Assembly: GCA_024734555.1 (NCBI GenBank)
Contig: JANPWX010000358.1
Location: forward strand, 427,259 to 491,258
Origin: Trochalopteron elliotii
Lineage: Eukaryota; Chordata; Aves; Passeriformes; Leiothrichidae
DNA: 64,000 bases
Direction: 5' to 3'
Shown here: in pieces, positions 63,240 to 64,000 of the stretch
Layout of the letters: every line of letters starts with the position of its first letter
Position numbering within the stretch: the first letter of the stretch is position 1
The notes under the pieces: generated by a model
What the model was told of the DNA's origin: nothing
The model's input: only the letters and a program-made list of their open reading frames with translations
Databases searched by the model: none
Made by a program: the position numbers and the translations under genes

Positions 63240-64000
63240 GCAGTGGTGGACCTGCCCGCAGCGGTGACGGTGTGATAGTTTGCGGAGCTGCCACTATTTC
63301 GCGCTGCTCCTGAGGTCGGTGCGCCTGGGAGATGGGGGGTATTTCACGGGAGAAGTGTGGGCACAGGGGCCGTGTAAGCGCATCCCACTGCCCAAGAGCA
63401 CGCAGAGCCCTCCAGGGCTGGCCCGGGCTGAGTCAGGGGCGAGGGCACGCCTCATTCCACTCCCATGAAAAGCTTCGTGCCTCAGTTTCCTCCTTGGTGA
63501 TAGTGTTGGCTTTGTCCCAATGCTGCTGTGAGATGTCCCGGCAGGGCAACCTGTAAAACAGAGGCTGAGATGTGACCTGCTTTATTGCCGTGTTTTGTAC
63601 CGCCGGGAGCGCCTGGAGCCTTGGGCATCGCCACCACGAGTCTGACAGCCTCTGGGACAGATGAACTGTCTCCACTCGGCTCATTGCTCGTGCCAGTTGT
63701 ACGTGGATCGCGGGATAAAAGCAGAGCTGGGTATTAGCATTTGGGTGGAGCGGGGGTCTCATCCCCTTCACCCCGGGGAGGGTCTGCTGTGCCAGAGGCC
63801 GATGCACTACCCCAGGTGCCAGCCCTCCAAGGAAAACGTAGTGGAATCCCGGTTTGCCCGGACTTTGTGTTTTCAACACATTTGGCCTCGCAAAGTGAAA
63901 TCGGCGCCCTTCCCCGCCTGCCCCCCAGCACCGAGCCGGCCGCGGGCAGTGGGGGCCGGGCGGGCGGGAGAGAGGGAAGGACGGAGGCCGCCGCCCGCCC
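63240..64000. promoter_or_regulatory. CpG island at window edge, candidate internal promoter
   Basis: CpG density rises from about 62.2 kb and is high from 63.24 kb, reaching extreme GC in the last 100 bases, with GC boxes (GGGGGCCGGGCGGGCGGG near 63951) and their complement at the very end. The rest of the window is CpG-depleted, so this is a true contrast. In vertebrates such islands mark promoters. Because it lies inside the FRMD4A body, after the exon for the start of F3, it could drive a short FRMD4A isoform lacking most of the FERM domain, or an antisense or divergent transcript. A GATAAAAG element lies at 63714-63721. The island continues beyond the window, so neither start site nor direction can be set. 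Confidence 0.55.

Larger units (their letters stand above)
49638..64000 (+). other. FRMD4A: FRMD4A intron, more than 14.3 kb, not closed in the window
   Basis: No FRMD4A exon was found after 49637. The stretch holds a diverged CR1 fragment near 58830-59160 and, from about 62.2 kb, rising CpG content that becomes a strong CpG island at the right edge. Open frames of up to 154 codons (for example 55561-56007 and 62803-63267) have no recognisable domain and no gene context. Between 49.7 and 58.8 kb I see only ordinary intron sequence. Confidence 0.75.

Noticed and set aside
62803..63267. Open frame of 154 codons near the CpG island
   Set aside because: No domain or family resemblance is visible. 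High GC lengthens chance frames, and there is no evidence of a start site for it.
1..64000. Endogenous retroviruses, tRNA genes, rRNA or small nuclear RNA genes
   Set aside because: I saw no LTR pairs, primer-binding sites, retroviral protein motifs, A/B box tRNA folds or conserved snRNA blocks on either strand. Short or highly diverged copies could be missed by eye.

Overview
The window is a piece of vertebrate nuclear DNA, almost certainly from a bird. CR1 LINE fragments of avian type lie at the left edge, near 26.6-27.0 kb and near 58.8-59.2 kb. No Alu, B1 or L1 elements are visible, and the only SINE-like relics are ancient MIR/CORE-type fragments. Most of the window is CpG-poor intronic sequence.

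The only gene I can support is the plus-strand FERM-domain gene FRMD4A (FERM domain containing 4A). Nine consecutive coding exons are present, each bounded by AG/GT splice sites: 6103-6197, 13192-13284, 26106-26190, 30539-30595, 33066-33088, 40702-40785, 47439-47504, 47718-47775 and 49551-49637. Together they total 648 nt, which is 216 uninterrupted codons in one consistent frame. They encode most of the F1 lobe, the whole F2 lobe and the start of the F3 lobe of the FERM domain. The first coding exon(s) lie left of the window. The rest of F3 and the long C-terminal region lie to the right. FRMD4A is favoured over its paralogue FRMD4B by diagnostic residues, mainly in the second and sixth exons.

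Layout: 1-6102 is the upstream intron, with a CR1 relic at 1-430 and a small CpG-rich patch with a perfect inverted repeat near 2.74 kb. From 6.1 to 49.6 kb the nine exons are separated by introns of 213 bp to 12.8 kb. From 49.6 kb to the end is one intron of more than 14.3 kb, in which I could not find the next exon. Its last 0.8 kb or so rises into a strong CpG island that runs off the window edge.

No new gene system is evident. The parts most worth a second look are non-coding: the intragenic CpG island at the right edge (a possible internal promoter), a minus-strand CpG/YY1-like patch beside a CR1 tail at 26.5 kb with an antisense ORF of about 100 codons, a stable 17-bp hairpin at 42.6 kb, a 23-nt microexon, and a CpG-rich palindromic patch at 2.74 kb. 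The many open frames of 60-170 codons are chance frames in introns.
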